This document shows positions 50,866 to 60,166 of a stretch of 64,000 bases of DNA, one piece after another. The DNA lies in the NCBI GenBank assembly GCA_951813625.1, contig CATOTS010000030.1, forward strand, positions 55,886 through 119,885, written 5' to 3'. This DNA comes from an uncultured Caldilineaceae bacterium (lineage in GTDB: Bacteria; Chloroflexota; Anaerolineae; Caldilineales; Caldilineaceae). The notes under the pieces are model-generated. The model was given only the letters and a program-made list of their open reading frames with translations. It made no database searches and was not told the DNA's origin. A program made the position numbers and the translations under genes. Position 1 is the first letter of the stretch. Each line of letters starts with the position of its first letter.

Positions 50866-52668
50866 CTAGCTGCTGATGTCATCGCTGCTATCGGGAGGCG
50901 TGTCAGGCGTGTCAGGCGTAGGTGTGTCAGGCGTAGGCGTGTCAGGCGTAGGCGTGTCAGGCGTAGGCGTGTCAGGCGTAGGCGTGTCAGGCGTAGGTGT
51001 GTCAGGCGTGTCGATGCCGTCGGTGGTTATGGGCGTGGGCGTGTCGAAGCCGTCGTTGTCGGTGGTTATTATGGGCGTGGGCGTGTCGAAGCCGTCGTTG
51101 TCGGTGGTTGTGGGCGTGGGCGTGTCGAAGCCGTCGTTGTCGGTATCATCGTTCCGGACGTCGTCCTGGGCGACATCTATTTGCCTTGCCAACGAGGCGA
51201 AACCGGTATCCACGTTGGATATGGGGGGAATCACTAGAACCGCGCCAACACGAACCAAGTTGCAGTTGGGCAGCGAGTTTGCGGTACAGATTTCGCGCCA
51301 GTATTGGTTTGTCCCGTAAAGGCTAGCAGAGATAGAAGCCAACGTATCGCCACTTTTTACAGTGTAGGTCGTTACCGCCACGCTGTTCGGGGCAGACCCT
51401 CCTCCTGTTTCAACGGTCGCAGGCGTGCTGACTCCGTCATAGTCGGTGTACGGCGTGACTACACCGTCGTTGTCGGTTGACGGAGGTGTGTCGATGTTGT
51501 CATTGTCAGTGGCAGGGGTGTCGATTCCATCATAGTCAGTGCCGTCGTTGTCCGTGGGTGTGGGTGTATCGATGCCGTCGTAGTCGGTGGCGGGCGTGGT
51601 GTAGCCGTCGTAGTCGGTGTAGGCGGTGCTGACGCCATCGTTGTCGGTAGGTGTGGGCGTATCGAATCCGTCATTGTCCGTAGTCGGTGTATCGATGCCG
51701 TCGTAGTCGGTGGCGGGCGTGGTGTAGCCGTCGTAGTCGGTGTAGGCGGTGCTCACACCATCGTTGTCGGTAGGTGTGGGCGTATCGAATCCGTCATTGT
51801 CCGTAGTCGGTGTATCGATGCCGTCGTAGTCGGTGGCGGGCGTGCTGTAGCCGTCGTAGTCGGTGTAGGCGGTGCTGACGCCATCGTTGTCGGTAGGGGT
51901 GGGCGTATCGAATCCGTCATCGTCCGTTGCCGGTGTGTCGAAGCCGTCGTAATCTGTGGCGGGCGTGGTGTAGCCGTCGTAGTCGGTGTAGGCGGTGCTC
52001 ACGCCATCGTTGTCGGTAGGTGTGGGCGTATCGAATCCGTCGTAGTCGGTGATGGGTGTGTCGAAGCCATCGTAGTCGGTGGGTGGAGTGTTCACTCCAT
52101 CGTTGTCGGGTGCGGCGGACGTATAGACGCCGTCGTAGTCGGTGATGGGCGTGTCGAAGCCATCGTAGTCGGTGGGCGGGGTGTTCACTCCGTCGTTATC
52201 GGTTGCGGCAGGCGTATCGAAGCCGTCGTTGTCGGTGGCGGGCGTGTAGAAACCGTCATAGTCGGTGGCGGGCGTGCTGTAGCCGTCGTAGTCGGTGTAG
52301 GCGGTGCTCACTCCGTCGTTGTCGGTGGGCGTCGGAGTGTCGATACCGTCGTCATCGGTTGCCGGAGTGTCGAATCCATCGTAGTCGGTTGTGGGTGTAT
52401 CAAAACCGTCGTAATCGGTGTAGGGAGTGTTGACGCCGTCGTTGTCGGTGGAAGGGGGGTCATCGAGGTCGTCGTTTTCGCCGTCATCCTGCTCCACGTC
52501 CGGGATCGGGCGGGAAATCAGGGCAACGGGGCTGCTCTTGCCGCCGGTCCCGTTGGCGAAGGCCGTGCTGATTCCGCGTATCGCCAGAATCAGGATGAGC
52601 AGAAGGATACCAAGGTACCGAAGAATTCTGAGGCCGTATAGCGCCTTTGCGGCATTCCAAACGCTCAT
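50866..52668 (-). CDS. Secreted LysM protein with Asp-rich tandem repeats
   Basis: 600 residues from the ATG at 52668 (GAAGG nearby); a frame to 52704 adds 12 residues. One N-terminal membrane segment/signal (LRYLGILLLILILAIRGISTAFA). Then ~34 repeats of 10-11 residues of the TDYDGFDTPA / TDNDGVSTAY type; the DxDG core resembles the Ca2+-binding loops of thrombospondin type-3 repeats. A LysM domain follows (YTVKSGDTLASISASLYGTNQYW...RVGAVLVIPP) for binding peptidoglycan or chitin-like glycans. The tail has further TDNDGFDTPTP units and (TPDTP)n. Very acidic. Probably a Ca2+-stiffened wall-bound surface protein. The two-component genes upstream on the same strand may control it. Confidence 0.88.
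   Translation of the reverse strand: MSVWNAAKALYGLRILRYLGILLLILILAIRGISTAFANGTGGKSSPVALISRPIPDVEQDDGENDDLDDPPSTDNDGVNTPYTDYDGFDTPTTDYDGFDTPATDDDGIDTPTPTDNDGVSTAYTDYDGYSTPATDYDGFYTPATDNDGFDTPAATDNDGVNTPPTDYDGFDTPITDYDGVYTSAAPDNDGVNTPPTDYDGFDTPITDYDGFDTPTPTDNDGVSTAYTDYDGYTTPATDYDGFDTPATDDDGFDTPTPTDNDGVSTAYTDYDGYSTPATDYDGIDTPTTDNDGFDTPTPTDNDGVSTAYTDYDGYTTPATDYDGIDTPTTDNDGFDTPTPTDNDGVSTAYTDYDGYTTPATDYDGIDTPTPTDNDGTDYDGIDTPATDNDNIDTPPSTDNDGVVTPYTDYDGVSTPATVETGGGSAPNSVAVTTYTVKSGDTLASISASLYGTNQYWREICTANSLPNCNLVRVGAVLVIPPISNVDTGFASLARQIDVAQDDVRNDDTDNDGFDTPTPTTTDNDGFDTPTPIITTDNDGFDTPTPITTDGIDTPDTPTPDTPTPDTPTPDTPTPDTPTPDTPTPDTPDTPPDSSDDISS
50881..51010. repeat. 15-bp tandem repeat (TPDTP coding) at the 3' end of the LysM gene
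   Basis: The unit GTGTCAGGCGTAGGC (plus strand) is repeated about seven to eight times with near identity. A slippage-prone tract that would change protein length in steps of five residues. Confidence 0.85.
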
Positions 52669-52806
52669 TTTGCCTTCGTCTCCGTTCGCCGGCCGCATTG
52701 CCATGGACGAGGCCAGGCGGTCGAATCAACCAGGTGCGTGGTGTTCCTCCCAGCATTTTACATGCGGCAAATGAAGATAATATGAAGGACATGTTTCGAT
52801 GTTGTT

Positions 52807-54162
52807 TCAGTTGGAGGATATTGGCAGTCGGATTGTAAATCGCGTGCCCTTGCCAAGGGCGGATTCGGCCAGAATCATGCCATCGTGGGCTTCGACAATC
52901 GCTTTCGCGATTGCCAGACCGAGGCCGGACTGTGCCTGGCCGTCTCGATGACGAGAACTATCTACTTTGTAGAAACGGGCAAAGATGTTTTCCATCTCTT
53001 CGGGCGCGATACCGAGCCCGGAATCGGTTACCTGCAGGGACACTTCGCCATTCTGGCTCGCCCCGCTGAGGACGATCTCTCCTTGCGACGTGAACCGCAG
53101 GGCGTTTGCGATCAGGTTGTCAAGCACCTGCGTCATCCGTTCCACATCGACAGAGACCGAAGGCAACGTGTCCGGAGCATTCACGCGGAGGGAGATATTT
53201 CTGTGGCGCGCCGACACGACATGCGCCAGCCCTGCCCGCTCCAGCAGCGCTTTGGGATCGATGACGCGGCGATTGAGCGTCAGCTCGCCTGCATCTGACA
53301 GGGAAAGCGTGCGCAGATCTTCCACCAGATGCTGGAAGTGGACCACCTCCTGGTGGAGGAGACTGTACAGTTCCTGTCCGCCCTGGATGGAGCCGTCGGA
53401 GAGTCCCTCCGTATATCCCCGTAGTATGGTGAGCGGCGTGCGCAGGTCGTGAGCAATGTCCGCGGTCATCTGGCGTCGCAGGCGGCTGGACTGGGCGAGG
53501 TCTTTACTCATCTTGTTGAATGATGTCGCCAGCTTTCCGATTTCGTCCTGGGCGTGCGTATCGACCTGTTTGCCGAGGTGACCGGCTGCCATCTCTTCGG
53601 TTGCAATGGTAAGTTCGCGCAGAGGGCGCGTAAGGGCACGCGATAGCAGAATTCCCAGCGCCAGGGCCAGAAGCGCGGCAATCAGGGCGGCCCAGGCCGT
53701 CGACTGATTCACACTGTAGAGGAAGAAGCTTTCAGGGGAGAAGCCTGGCAGCCCCTCTTCGGGGTTGACGCTGCTCTCGAAATAGGCAGTTCCGACGAGC
53801 TCGTCATCGTGAACGATGGGAATGCCTCCACCCATGTCAAATGCATCCGTATTGCGGCCATTGTGACCTGGACTGGGCGAGTAGACTATTTTCTGCTCAT
53901 CGTCGGCCAACACGATGAGCCTACTCAGAAAGTTCAGGGAGGGTTCAGTGGTCAACCACTGTTCTATTCCCTCCCAGCTATAGTCGTTTTCCTCGAAGAA
54001 GCCCAGCAGCAGGACGCCGACGACCGAGTTGTCGCTCTGTTGGGAGACGAACCGATCGAACGCCGAGCGGGTGCGTTGACCGCTAATCAGGGCTACGAGT
54101 AGCGCGCCGGTAACACCGACCACGAGAAAGGCTATCGTCAACCTCACCGCCAGTGAGCGCAT
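52807..54162 (-). CDS. Membrane sensor histidine kinase (HAMP type)
   Basis: 451 residues. Membrane helix at 9-30, an extracytoplasmic sensor domain of ~130 residues, a second helix (AALIAALLALALGILLS), HAMP (RALTRPLRELTIATEEMAAG), HisKA with the phospho-histidine in TADIAHDLRTPLTIL, and HATPase with NLIANALRF, GLGIAPEEMENIFARFYKVDSS and SGLGLAIAKAIVEAHDG. A BaeS/PhoR-like layout. It starts 3 bp after the regulator's stop codon, with GGAG in the overlap. It lies just upstream of the LysM repeat gene on the same strand. The signal is unknown. Confidence 0.93.
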   Translation of the reverse strand: MRSLAVRLTIAFLVVGVTGALLVALISGQRTRSAFDRFVSQQSDNSVVGVLLLGFFEENDYSWEGIEQWLTTEPSLNFLSRLIVLADDEQKIVYSPSPGHNGRNTDAFDMGGGIPIVHDDELVGTAYFESSVNPEEGLPGFSPESFFLYSVNQSTAWAALIAALLALALGILLSRALTRPLRELTIATEEMAAGHLGKQVDTHAQDEIGKLATSFNKMSKDLAQSSRLRRQMTADIAHDLRTPLTILRGYTEGLSDGSIQGGQELYSLLHQEVVHFQHLVEDLRTLSLSDAGELTLNRRVIDPKALLERAGLAHVVSARHRNISLRVNAPDTLPSVSVDVERMTQVLDNLIANALRFTSQGEIVLSGASQNGEVSLQVTDSGLGIAPEEMENIFARFYKVDSSRHRDGQAQSGLGLAIAKAIVEAHDGMILAESALGKGTRFTIRLPISSN

Positions 54163-54165
54163 TGC

Positions 54166-54855
54166 TTACTCCTCTTCGGCAGAGAATCTATAGCCCATGC
54201 CGTAGACGGTCTGGATGTAACTGGGTTTGCTCGGTTCCTGTTCAATCTTGGTACGCAGGTTCCTGATGTGTACGTCAATGGTGCGCTCGTAGCCTTCGTA
54301 GGCGTCCCCACTGACCGATTCCAATAGGTCGATCCGGGAAAAGGCGCGTCCAGGGGACAGCAAAAAGGTTTCCAGCAGTTCATATTCGAAAGGGGTGAGA
54401 TCTACCGTTCTGCCCCGCACGCGCACCGTGCGCCCCGTACGGTCGAGTGTGATGTCTCCCGACCGCAAGATTTCGGGCAGACTGGTCGGCGTTCGGGCTC
54501 TTCTCAGCACAGCGCGCACGCGTGCGATCAGTTCCTGTATGCCAAAGGGTTTGGTAACGTAGTCGTCAGCACCCAGTTCCAGCCCGGCTACTTTCTCGCT
54601 TTCTTCCATTTTGGCGGTAAGCATGATGACCGGCGTATCCGATTCCTTCGTAAAGAGTCGCATGAAGTCATACCCGCCCATCTCAGGCATCATCAGATCG
54701 AGGAGGACCAGGTCCGGTTTTTCGTAGCGCGCAACATAGAGGGCATCGCGCCCGTTGCCCGCCTCCACCACGCGGTAGCCTTCACGCTCCAGGTAGAGGC
54801 GCGCCATCTCGCGAAGATTTTCTTCATCGTCTACAATAAGGATTGTCTGAACCAC
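54166..54855 (-). CDS. OmpR/PhoB-type response regulator
   Basis: 229 residues from a GTG at 54855. Receiver domain: TILIVDDEENLRE, phospho-Asp in PDLVLLDLMMPEMGG, VIMLTAK and the KPFGIQELIARV lysine. C-terminal winged helix: LTPFEYELLETFLLSPGRAFSR, GYERTIDVHIRNLRTKIE and YGMGYRF. First gene of an operon with the kinase. A candidate promoter lies 100 bases upstream. Confidence 0.95.
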   Translation of the reverse strand: MVQTILIVDDEENLREMARLYLEREGYRVVEAGNGRDALYVARYEKPDLVLLDLMMPEMGGYDFMRLFTKESDTPVIMLTAKMEESEKVAGLELGADDYVTKPFGIQELIARVRAVLRRARTPTSLPEILRSGDITLDRTGRTVRVRGRTVDLTPFEYELLETFLLSPGRAFSRIDLLESVSGDAYEGYERTIDVHIRNLRTKIEQEPSKPSYIQTVYGMGYRFSAEEE

Positions 54856-54955
54856 GGAGTTCTGTCCTCATTGTACAACTGTGAAACTGGTGAGAACGCT
54901 GTCGGGTGGATGTAGGAGAAGTCGGAATCGGCCCCGACCGACACTCAGAACATGC

Positions 54956-54984
54956 GCTATCTGATTATCGCGCAGAATTGTCAA
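54956..54984 (-). promoter_or_regulatory. Candidate promoter of the two-component operon
   Basis: Reading leftward, a consensus -35 TTGACA (54984-54979), 17 bases, then GATAGC (54961-54956), a weak -10. The leader would be ~95 bases. Confidence 0.35.
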
Positions 54985-55242
54985 GAAGTTATGAAGAAAG
55001 TCTGAAGATCCAACCAAGAGGCCAGGCTTCGTTGAGAATTCGGGCAGGCCAAATCAGGGAAGTTGTATGATTCAAGAACGCTCGAACCGTCGCTCTAACC
55101 TTCATACTGTGAGCGAAAGTGCGACGATACGTTTCGCTCCAGCTGGTGAATTGCTCGACACAATTGCGTCTCCGTCTCTCGTTGGGCTCATTCGTCCAAT
55201 CCGAGGAAACGCCTGAATCCCGCCTCGACTAGGAGGACTACC
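54985..55242. other. Divergent intergenic region, no gene seen
   Basis: Lies between the two-component operon and the small membrane protein. Nothing beyond the promoter candidate and the GGAGG at 55230 that precedes the GTG start at 55243. Confidence 0.4.
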
Positions 55243-55647
55243 GTGAAGAAAGCACTGGGAATCGCACTGCAGCTGCTGGCGGTCGTGGTCTGGGTCCAGT
55301 TTCTTGCCACACAGCTGTACGACCCCCAATTGGAGGCAGCGGGCCTGGTAATCTGGCGCGTGCTGGACCCACTAATGGTCTTGGGTGTGCTCGTAGCGGT
55401 ATTCGTTGCCTTCGACAGGAAGCGCCGCCACGATAGCTCTGCCGCTACCGGCATGACCAGGGACTACTTCGAAGCCAATGTCACTCTGTATGGAGGAATG
55501 GCCCTGCTCCATGCCCTGCTCTGGAATTGGATAGGGTTCCAATTTTCCGACCCGGCGACGACGCATCCGTGGCTCTGGACCCTCATCGATATCTCTCTCC
55601 CCCTGCTCCTGGTCCCCACCGGGCGGCGCCTGATCGTGGGTAGCTAA
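55243..55647 (+). CDS. Small hypothetical membrane protein
   Basis: 134 residues, GTG start with AGGAGGAC 8 bases before it. About four hydrophobic segments: LGIALQLLAVVVWVQFLATQ, DPLMVLGVLVAVFVAF, GGMALLHALLWNWIGF and LWTLIDISLPLLLVP, with a short charged loop KRRHDSS. I do not recognise the family. A stand-alone gene. Confidence 0.75.
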   Translation: MKKALGIALQLLAVVVWVQFLATQLYDPQLEAAGLVIWRVLDPLMVLGVLVAVFVAFDRKRRHDSSAATGMTRDYFEANVTLYGGMALLHALLWNWIGFQFSDPATTHPWLWTLIDISLPLLLVPTGRRLIVGS

Positions 55648-55791
55648 CCAGCTTGACCCTGAAGTGAATTCAGTTTGCCGCCAGCTTTTTCACGCTTGAG
55701 TGGCGAAGCGGCAGCGCATCTGATATTCACGTGGTCTGCGCTCTGGCGGCCCGAGGGAAAGACCAGACCTGTCGTCTCTTTCAACACAATA

Positions 55792-55823
55792 CACAATGCG
55801 AGCAAAGGCTGGCTCGCATTGTG
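55792..55823. terminator. Perfect 12-bp hairpin
   Basis: CACAATGCGAGC (55792-55803) pairs with 55812-55823 over an 8-base loop, 145 bp after the small membrane-protein gene. No T tract; it could be a terminator or an attenuator ahead of the next gene. Confidence 0.55.
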
Positions 55824-55921
55824 AACCCAGTTGGGCCTACTGTAACACAATGGTAATGAGGGCGCGCGGCTTCTGAAAACTTAAGCTATCCGACAAGCAA
55901 GAAGCAAGGGGAGAAACGAAT

Positions 55922-56308
55922 ATGAATAACGCAGAAATCAAAAAGGAAATAGGAGCCCTGGTCCAAGCATTAACATCGGATACGAAGGAACTTCATGACC
56001 TTACGATTGAAGGAACCATAATCGCTGGCTCTTTGCGCCTGATCGCCGAGTGGCTTGAAAGTCTCAACAATCCTGATAAGACTAGAAAACTCACATTTGA
56101 ATCGCATTCAAGAAGTCCTGAAACAACCTTTCGTGTGAGCAATGCTCAGGGAATATGGGAAGTTCCGCAAGACCTACTCGGACACATGAAGGAAGTCTTG
56201 CACTTACAAGAGCGGATTGAGAACAACAGAAAGCAACTGAAGGAAATGTTGGGAATTGACACCTATGCTGAGTATGAGGTTTCAATCCATGAACCTTCAG
56301 ACGAGTAG
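55922..56308 (+). CDS. Hypothetical protein, AT-rich gene
   Basis: 128 residues. AAGGGGAG lies ~9 bases before the ATG. No signal peptide or membrane segment. The N-terminal half is mostly helical (EIKKEIGALVQALTSDTKELHDL), and a C-terminal helix (HLQERIENNRKQLKEML) suggests a coiled coil. Base composition is clearly more AT-rich than the neighbours, a sign of recent acquisition. No family recognised. Confidence 0.65.
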   Translation: MNNAEIKKEIGALVQALTSDTKELHDLTIEGTIIAGSLRLIAEWLESLNNPDKTRKLTFESHSRSPETTFRVSNAQGIWEVPQDLLGHMKEVLHLQERIENNRKQLKEMLGIDTYAEYEVSIHEPSDE

Positions 56309-56348
56309 TCAAACCCGACGATCATTATGGTGAGCCCCGATGACATAT

Positions 56349-56373
56349 GGCGGGACAGAACTGATCTCCCGCC
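56349..56373. other. 7-bp inverted repeat between two small genes
   Basis: GGCGGGA (56349-56355) and TCCCGCC (56367-56373) pair over an 11-base loop, 40 bp after the AT-rich gene. It may act as its transcript end together with the neighbouring minus-strand terminator. Confidence 0.4.
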
Positions 56374-56375
56374 AA

Positions 56376-56401
56376 TAAAAAACACCGCCCGTAGACGGTG
56401 T
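56376..56401 (-). terminator. Rho-independent terminator of the 65-residue gene
   Basis: On the minus strand ACACCG-TCTACGGG-CGGTGT is followed by TTTTTATT. It lies 27 bp after the stop of the small gene at 56428. Confidence 0.7.
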
Positions 56402-56427
56402 CCCTGCGGCGTCGCTCAAGACGTTGC

Positions 56428-56625
56428 CTATTCTTCCCCCTCAGGTTTGGCGACAATCATCGCTAAGTAATTGATCGCTCCGATATTTTGCCTATTCTGT
56501 TCAGCATGGGCTACCAGGATTTTTTGGGTTTCACTCTGGATTTCCTGCGACTCCGCCAACAATTTTTTCACATAATCCAGATCTTCCCGCATCTGATTTC
56601 TCTGAATGTGAATTGGTTTGGTCAT
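56428..56625 (-). CDS. Small hypothetical coiled-coil protein
   Basis: 65 residues, ATG at 56625. The central stretch DLDYVKKLLAESQEIQSETQKILVAHAEQNRQN has heptad spacing and should form a helix or coiled coil; the ends are polar. A proper terminator follows, which supports it being a real gene. Function unknown. AT-richer than the surrounding genes, like 55922-56308. Confidence 0.55.
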   Translation of the reverse strand: MTKPIHIQRNQMREDLDYVKKLLAESQEIQSETQKILVAHAEQNRQNIGAINYLAMIVAKPEGEE

Positions 56626-56799
56626 TACTCCCTCTGCGTCTATGCCGACATTATGCTCACGTTATGCAACACGTTGTTAGCACAATGTTGGTCCTTCGTC
56701 AAACCATTGCAATTTACAAGAATAGCCCAAACGCGCCGACGAAATATTGATGTGAACTTAACGATATGGCTCCCTTACGTTAGAAATCAAAAACTCCCC

Positions 56800-57444
56800 T
56801 CACCCCAGCCGCTCCTCCACCCGTTGCAGCGCCGCCTGCATCTTCTCCTGCCGCACCGCCGTCGTCAGGTCGCCGCGCGTCCGCTCCAGAACGCCCCGCA
56901 GCACGTCCGTCTGCCGCCGCAACCCCTTGGTGATTGCGTCGGGAAAGTCGACCGTAACCAGCAGCGAGTAGATCTCGTCCATCCTCTCCAGGTAGGTCGC
57001 CGCCTCCTCGACCCGGTCCTGCCGCATCAGGTCCAGCGCAAAGCGGCGCATCTCCGTCGCCGCCTCGGTCAGCCCCTTCAGATAGGTCGCCCCCGTCACC
57101 CCCAGCTCCTCCGGCGTCACCAGCGGTCCGCCGGTTATGAAGACGTGCAGCAGATGCGCCTCCACCAACTCCTTCAGCGCGTCCTGCGTAGAGCCGCCGT
57201 GGTAAAGATCGGGATAATCCGCCAGCGGTTCCACCATCGCCTGCGCGTCCTGCCGCGCCGCCGCCAGCATCTTCTCCGCCTCTTCCAGCTCGTGCCGGTG
57301 CATCGCCCGGATACTGTGTGCGCAGTCGCGGATCAGGCTGCGGCTGCGCACAAGCATATCGTCGCGCACCCGGCTGAACTCCTCCATCCCCCGTGTGATC
57401 GCATCGACCACCCCCGCCAGCGCCTCTCCCGCTCGATTTGTCAT
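56800..57444 (-). CDS. Translin-family protein
   Basis: 214 residues, all helical, from the ATG at 57444 (GAGGA before it). Characteristic features: RDCAHSIRAMHRHELEEAEKML, DALKELVEAHLLHVFI, TPEELGVTGATYLKGLTEAATEMRRFALDLMRQ, and LLVTVDFPDAITKGLRRQTDVLRGVLERTRGDLT. Translins form ring-shaped octamers that bind single-stranded RNA or DNA; eukaryotic translin-TRAX is an RNase (C3PO). The catalytic acidic residues of TRAX cannot be assigned confidently. Bacterial members are found in few phyla, Chloroflexota among them. It follows the beta-lactamase-like gene on the same strand by ~50 bp. Confidence 0.85.
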   Translation of the reverse strand: MTNRAGEALAGVVDAITRGMEEFSRVRDDMLVRSRSLIRDCAHSIRAMHRHELEEAEKMLAAARQDAQAMVEPLADYPDLYHGGSTQDALKELVEAHLLHVFITGGPLVTPEELGVTGATYLKGLTEAATEMRRFALDLMRQDRVEEAATYLERMDEIYSLLVTVDFPDAITKGLRRQTDVLRGVLERTRGDLTTAVRQEKMQAALQRVEERLG

Positions 57445-57496
57445 GAACAAAGTCCTCTATGAAGTTACTGGCCACTGACCACTGGCCCCTGCCTTT

Positions 57497-59146
57497 TCAT
57501 TTGCCGCTCAGCGCGGCGCGGCTGCTGTACGAATTCACCGGCACATAGTTCGGCGGCGGCGGCAACGTCAGCGGCGGCGGCGCCTCAATCCCTTCCTGCG
57601 CCGCCCTGAAGGCAAAGAAGTTCCACACAATGCGGCTGACCGCCTTCATCGTCCGGTTGCTTATAATCCAGTTCATCCAGCCCGGGCTCCACAGATAGAC
57701 CGCCACCACATACGGCCCGCTCGGCCCCCAGATGAGCGCCAGGTCGCTGTGCGCCTCATTCACAAATCCGTGCTTGTGGATGATCCACGTCTCCTCCGGC
57801 CGCGGCAGCCCGCCCCACACCATCTCCGTGAACTCGTCATGGCTCACATAGAAAAGAAGCGCCCCGCACTCGTCCGGCGTGATCTCGCCGCCGAAAGTCT
57901 CGATCAGCAGCCCCTCTCCCGCCTGGCAACGGTAGATCTCCGCCAGCAACCGCCCCAGCTCCGCCGGTGTCGACTGCAGATGCGTGTCCGGGTTCGTGTT
58001 CCAATCCGTGCGGCTGTTCGCCTCCGTCGGGATCTTGCTGATGATCGACTTGTCATCGAAGCCCGTCTGGATATAGGAGTTCGTAAAGCCCAGCGTCCGC
58101 ATCATCTCCGTTACCCGCCGCCCGCCGGCAAAGATGTCGCCGTCGCCCACCCATTGCATGACCCGGTTGGCCGCCGCGTTGTTGCTCTCGCCCAGCGCGT
58201 GGTCGATCCACTGGCCTACGAGCTCGTTTTCGAAGTCCTCCATCTGCCGGAACGCCTCGCTCGCGATCGCGATCTTCATCGTCGACATGCCCGAAAAGGC
58301 CACATCCGCGTCCACCAACGCCTCTTCACCCGTCGTCAGGTCCTGCACGTAGATCGCCGCGAATCCGGGAAAATCGGTCGTGAACGCGTTCAGTTCACGC
58401 CCGAGCGCATCCATCGTCAGCCCCGGCGCCGCCGTCTCCTCCAGCGCCAGGTGCGCCGTGCGCGCCTCCACGCTGCCCAGCGCCTCCAGGACCGGTCCCG
58501 CGCTCTCCTCGAGTAGCAGCCTCTGCCCCGGCGTGCCCGGCGTCCACTGCCAGCTGCGCTGGGCTACGCCTTCAAAGGTCGCTGGCAGCGTCGCAAAAGG
58601 CGCGCCGTCCGTTCTCTCCGGCAGGCGCGCCGGGCCGTTTTCGCCGCTCCCCTCCTGCCAGCTCCACTGCGGCGGCAGCGCCCGACCCGGCTGCGGCGCA
58701 TGATTCAGCTCCTCGCCCACCTTCCACAGCCAGTCCGCCAGCTTCTGCGCATCGTAGCTGTAGCGCGCGGCAATATCCCGGCGCCGCGGCGCGATCCCCG
58801 CCAGCTTGCGCAGCGCGATCTCGACAAACTCCGGTCCCTCGAGGTACTGCTGCGCCTCCGCCAGCATCGCCGCCGTGTCGACCCGGAAGTCCACCTCCTG
58901 CGGGCGCAGCACCAGGCGCGTCTCGTCATAGTAGACCGCGATCGGCTGCCCCAGGCTCGCCGCCAGCACCGATTCGATATCCGCCGGCTCCTTGTAGCGG
59001 CTCAGGTCCAGCCCCGCCAAATGGACCCCCGGCGGGACCGGCGCGGCCGCCGCCTTATAGCGCGTATACAGCGGAAAGAGCGACAGAAAAGCGACAATTG
59101 GAAGCGCAAAGCGCAGAAACCCGGCCAATCTGCTAGCACGTTTCAA
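57497..59146 (-). CDS. Class-A beta-lactamase-fold serine hydrolase with a peptidoglycan-binding domain
   Basis: 549 residues. N-terminal membrane anchor (LRFALPIVAFLSLFPLY), then a YoaR/VanW-type peptidoglycan-binding domain (~38-125, PPGVHLAGLDLSRY). The catalytic domain (~260-500) has the S288-T-M-K291 nucleophile motif in FSGMSTMKIAI, ESNNAAANRVM in place of the SDN triad, and KHG (IIHKHGFV) in place of KTG. It is either a D,D-peptidase-like enzyme or a chromosomal penicillinase relative; the missing class-A omega-loop glutamate signature argues for the former. TTG start at 59146, with GGAG in the tail of the preceding TPR gene. Confidence 0.88.
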   Translation of the reverse strand: MKRASRLAGFLRFALPIVAFLSLFPLYTRYKAAAAPVPPGVHLAGLDLSRYKEPADIESVLAASLGQPIAVYYDETRLVLRPQEVDFRVDTAAMLAEAQQYLEGPEFVEIALRKLAGIAPRRRDIAARYSYDAQKLADWLWKVGEELNHAPQPGRALPPQWSWQEGSGENGPARLPERTDGAPFATLPATFEGVAQRSWQWTPGTPGQRLLLEESAGPVLEALGSVEARTAHLALEETAAPGLTMDALGRELNAFTTDFPGFAAIYVQDLTTGEEALVDADVAFSGMSTMKIAIASEAFRQMEDFENELVGQWIDHALGESNNAAANRVMQWVGDGDIFAGGRRVTEMMRTLGFTNSYIQTGFDDKSIISKIPTEANSRTDWNTNPDTHLQSTPAELGRLLAEIYRCQAGEGLLIETFGGEITPDECGALLFYVSHDEFTEMVWGGLPRPEETWIIHKHGFVNEAHSDLALIWGPSGPYVVAVYLWSPGWMNWIISNRTMKAVSRIVWNFFAFRAAQEGIEAPPPLTLPPPPNYVPVNSYSSRAALSGK

Positions 59147-59153
59147 GCGATCT

Positions 59154-60074
59154 TCACTCCTGCTCCAGTTTCTGAATCAACTGCCCAGCGCCGGCCGCGA
59201 GTTCCCTGTCACCGGCCTCCTGCGCCAATTACAGAGCCGATTTTAATTCAATGATTGCCTCCGGCTTATGTCCTATTCTGGCCTTGGCAATGCCCCGATT
59301 GGCGTAACCACGGGGCTCGTTGGGCTGCAGGCGGATCGCGTGGTCAATATCGGCGATTGCCTCCCGGTACTGACCAAGCTGCAACTTGGCAACGCCCCGA
59401 TAGTTGTACGCTTCAGCGTAGTCGGGCTGCAGACGGACGGCCTCATCAAAGTCGGCGATCCCCTCCTCATGTTGACCAAGTTTGCTCTTGGCTGCCCCCC
59501 GGTTGATGTAGATGTCAGCGTAGTCGGGTTGCAGTTGGAGCGCCTGGTCGAAGTCAGCGATCGCCTCCTCGTGTTGCCCAAGCCGGTGCTTGGCTACGCC
59601 CCGATCGTTGTACGCGCCAAGGTAGTCGGGCTGAAGCCGGATCGCCTGGTCAAAGTCGCCGAACGCCTCATGATAGCGGCCAAGCTCTAACTATGTAATA
59701 CCCCGATTTTTGTAGGCAGTGGCGTGGTCAGGCTCTAAGCGGATAGCCTCAGCATAGTCGGCCATTGCCTCCTCGTATTGTCCAAGTCCCGCATTGGCAC
59801 TGCCCCGATTGACATAGGCGTCAGCGTCATCGGGCCGCAACTCGATCGCCCGATCAAACGCCGCGATCGCCTCCTCGGATTGACCAAGCTCGACTTTGGC
59901 AGCGCCCCGATTGTAGTACTCGCCGGCATCGCCCGGCTGCGTGCTGCGGGACTCATCTTCGGTAAAGATCTGATCCATGGCGACGCCGGCCCCATCAATC
60001 GGCACGCAACCTGCGACCACCACAACCGTCGCGAGCAATATCCATCTCTTGAATGAGGGCGCAACTGGGGTCAC
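59154..60074 (-). pseudogene. TPR lipoprotein gene broken by two stop codons
   Basis: From a GTG at 60074: signal and lipobox (LLATVVVVAGC), then TPR units of the GEYYNRGAAKVELGQSEEAI type. At 59691-59693 a TAG replaces an expected lysine codon (NRGIT-stop-LELGRYHEA), yet five more TPR units follow in the same frame, as does a second stop (TAA, again a lysine position, in LKSAL-stop-LAQEAGD) before the true end at 59154. Both changes are single-base AAG/AAA to TAG/TAA. Downstream units are otherwise well kept, so the loss is recent. A paralogue of the next two genes. Confidence 0.85.
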
Positions 60075-60166
60075 TGTTCATCCCTGCTGACTAAGGATTT
60101 CTGCACAGTAACCTGCCGGTCTAATACGCACCGGTAATGACTCCAAGCGAGAGATACTGCTTTCCC

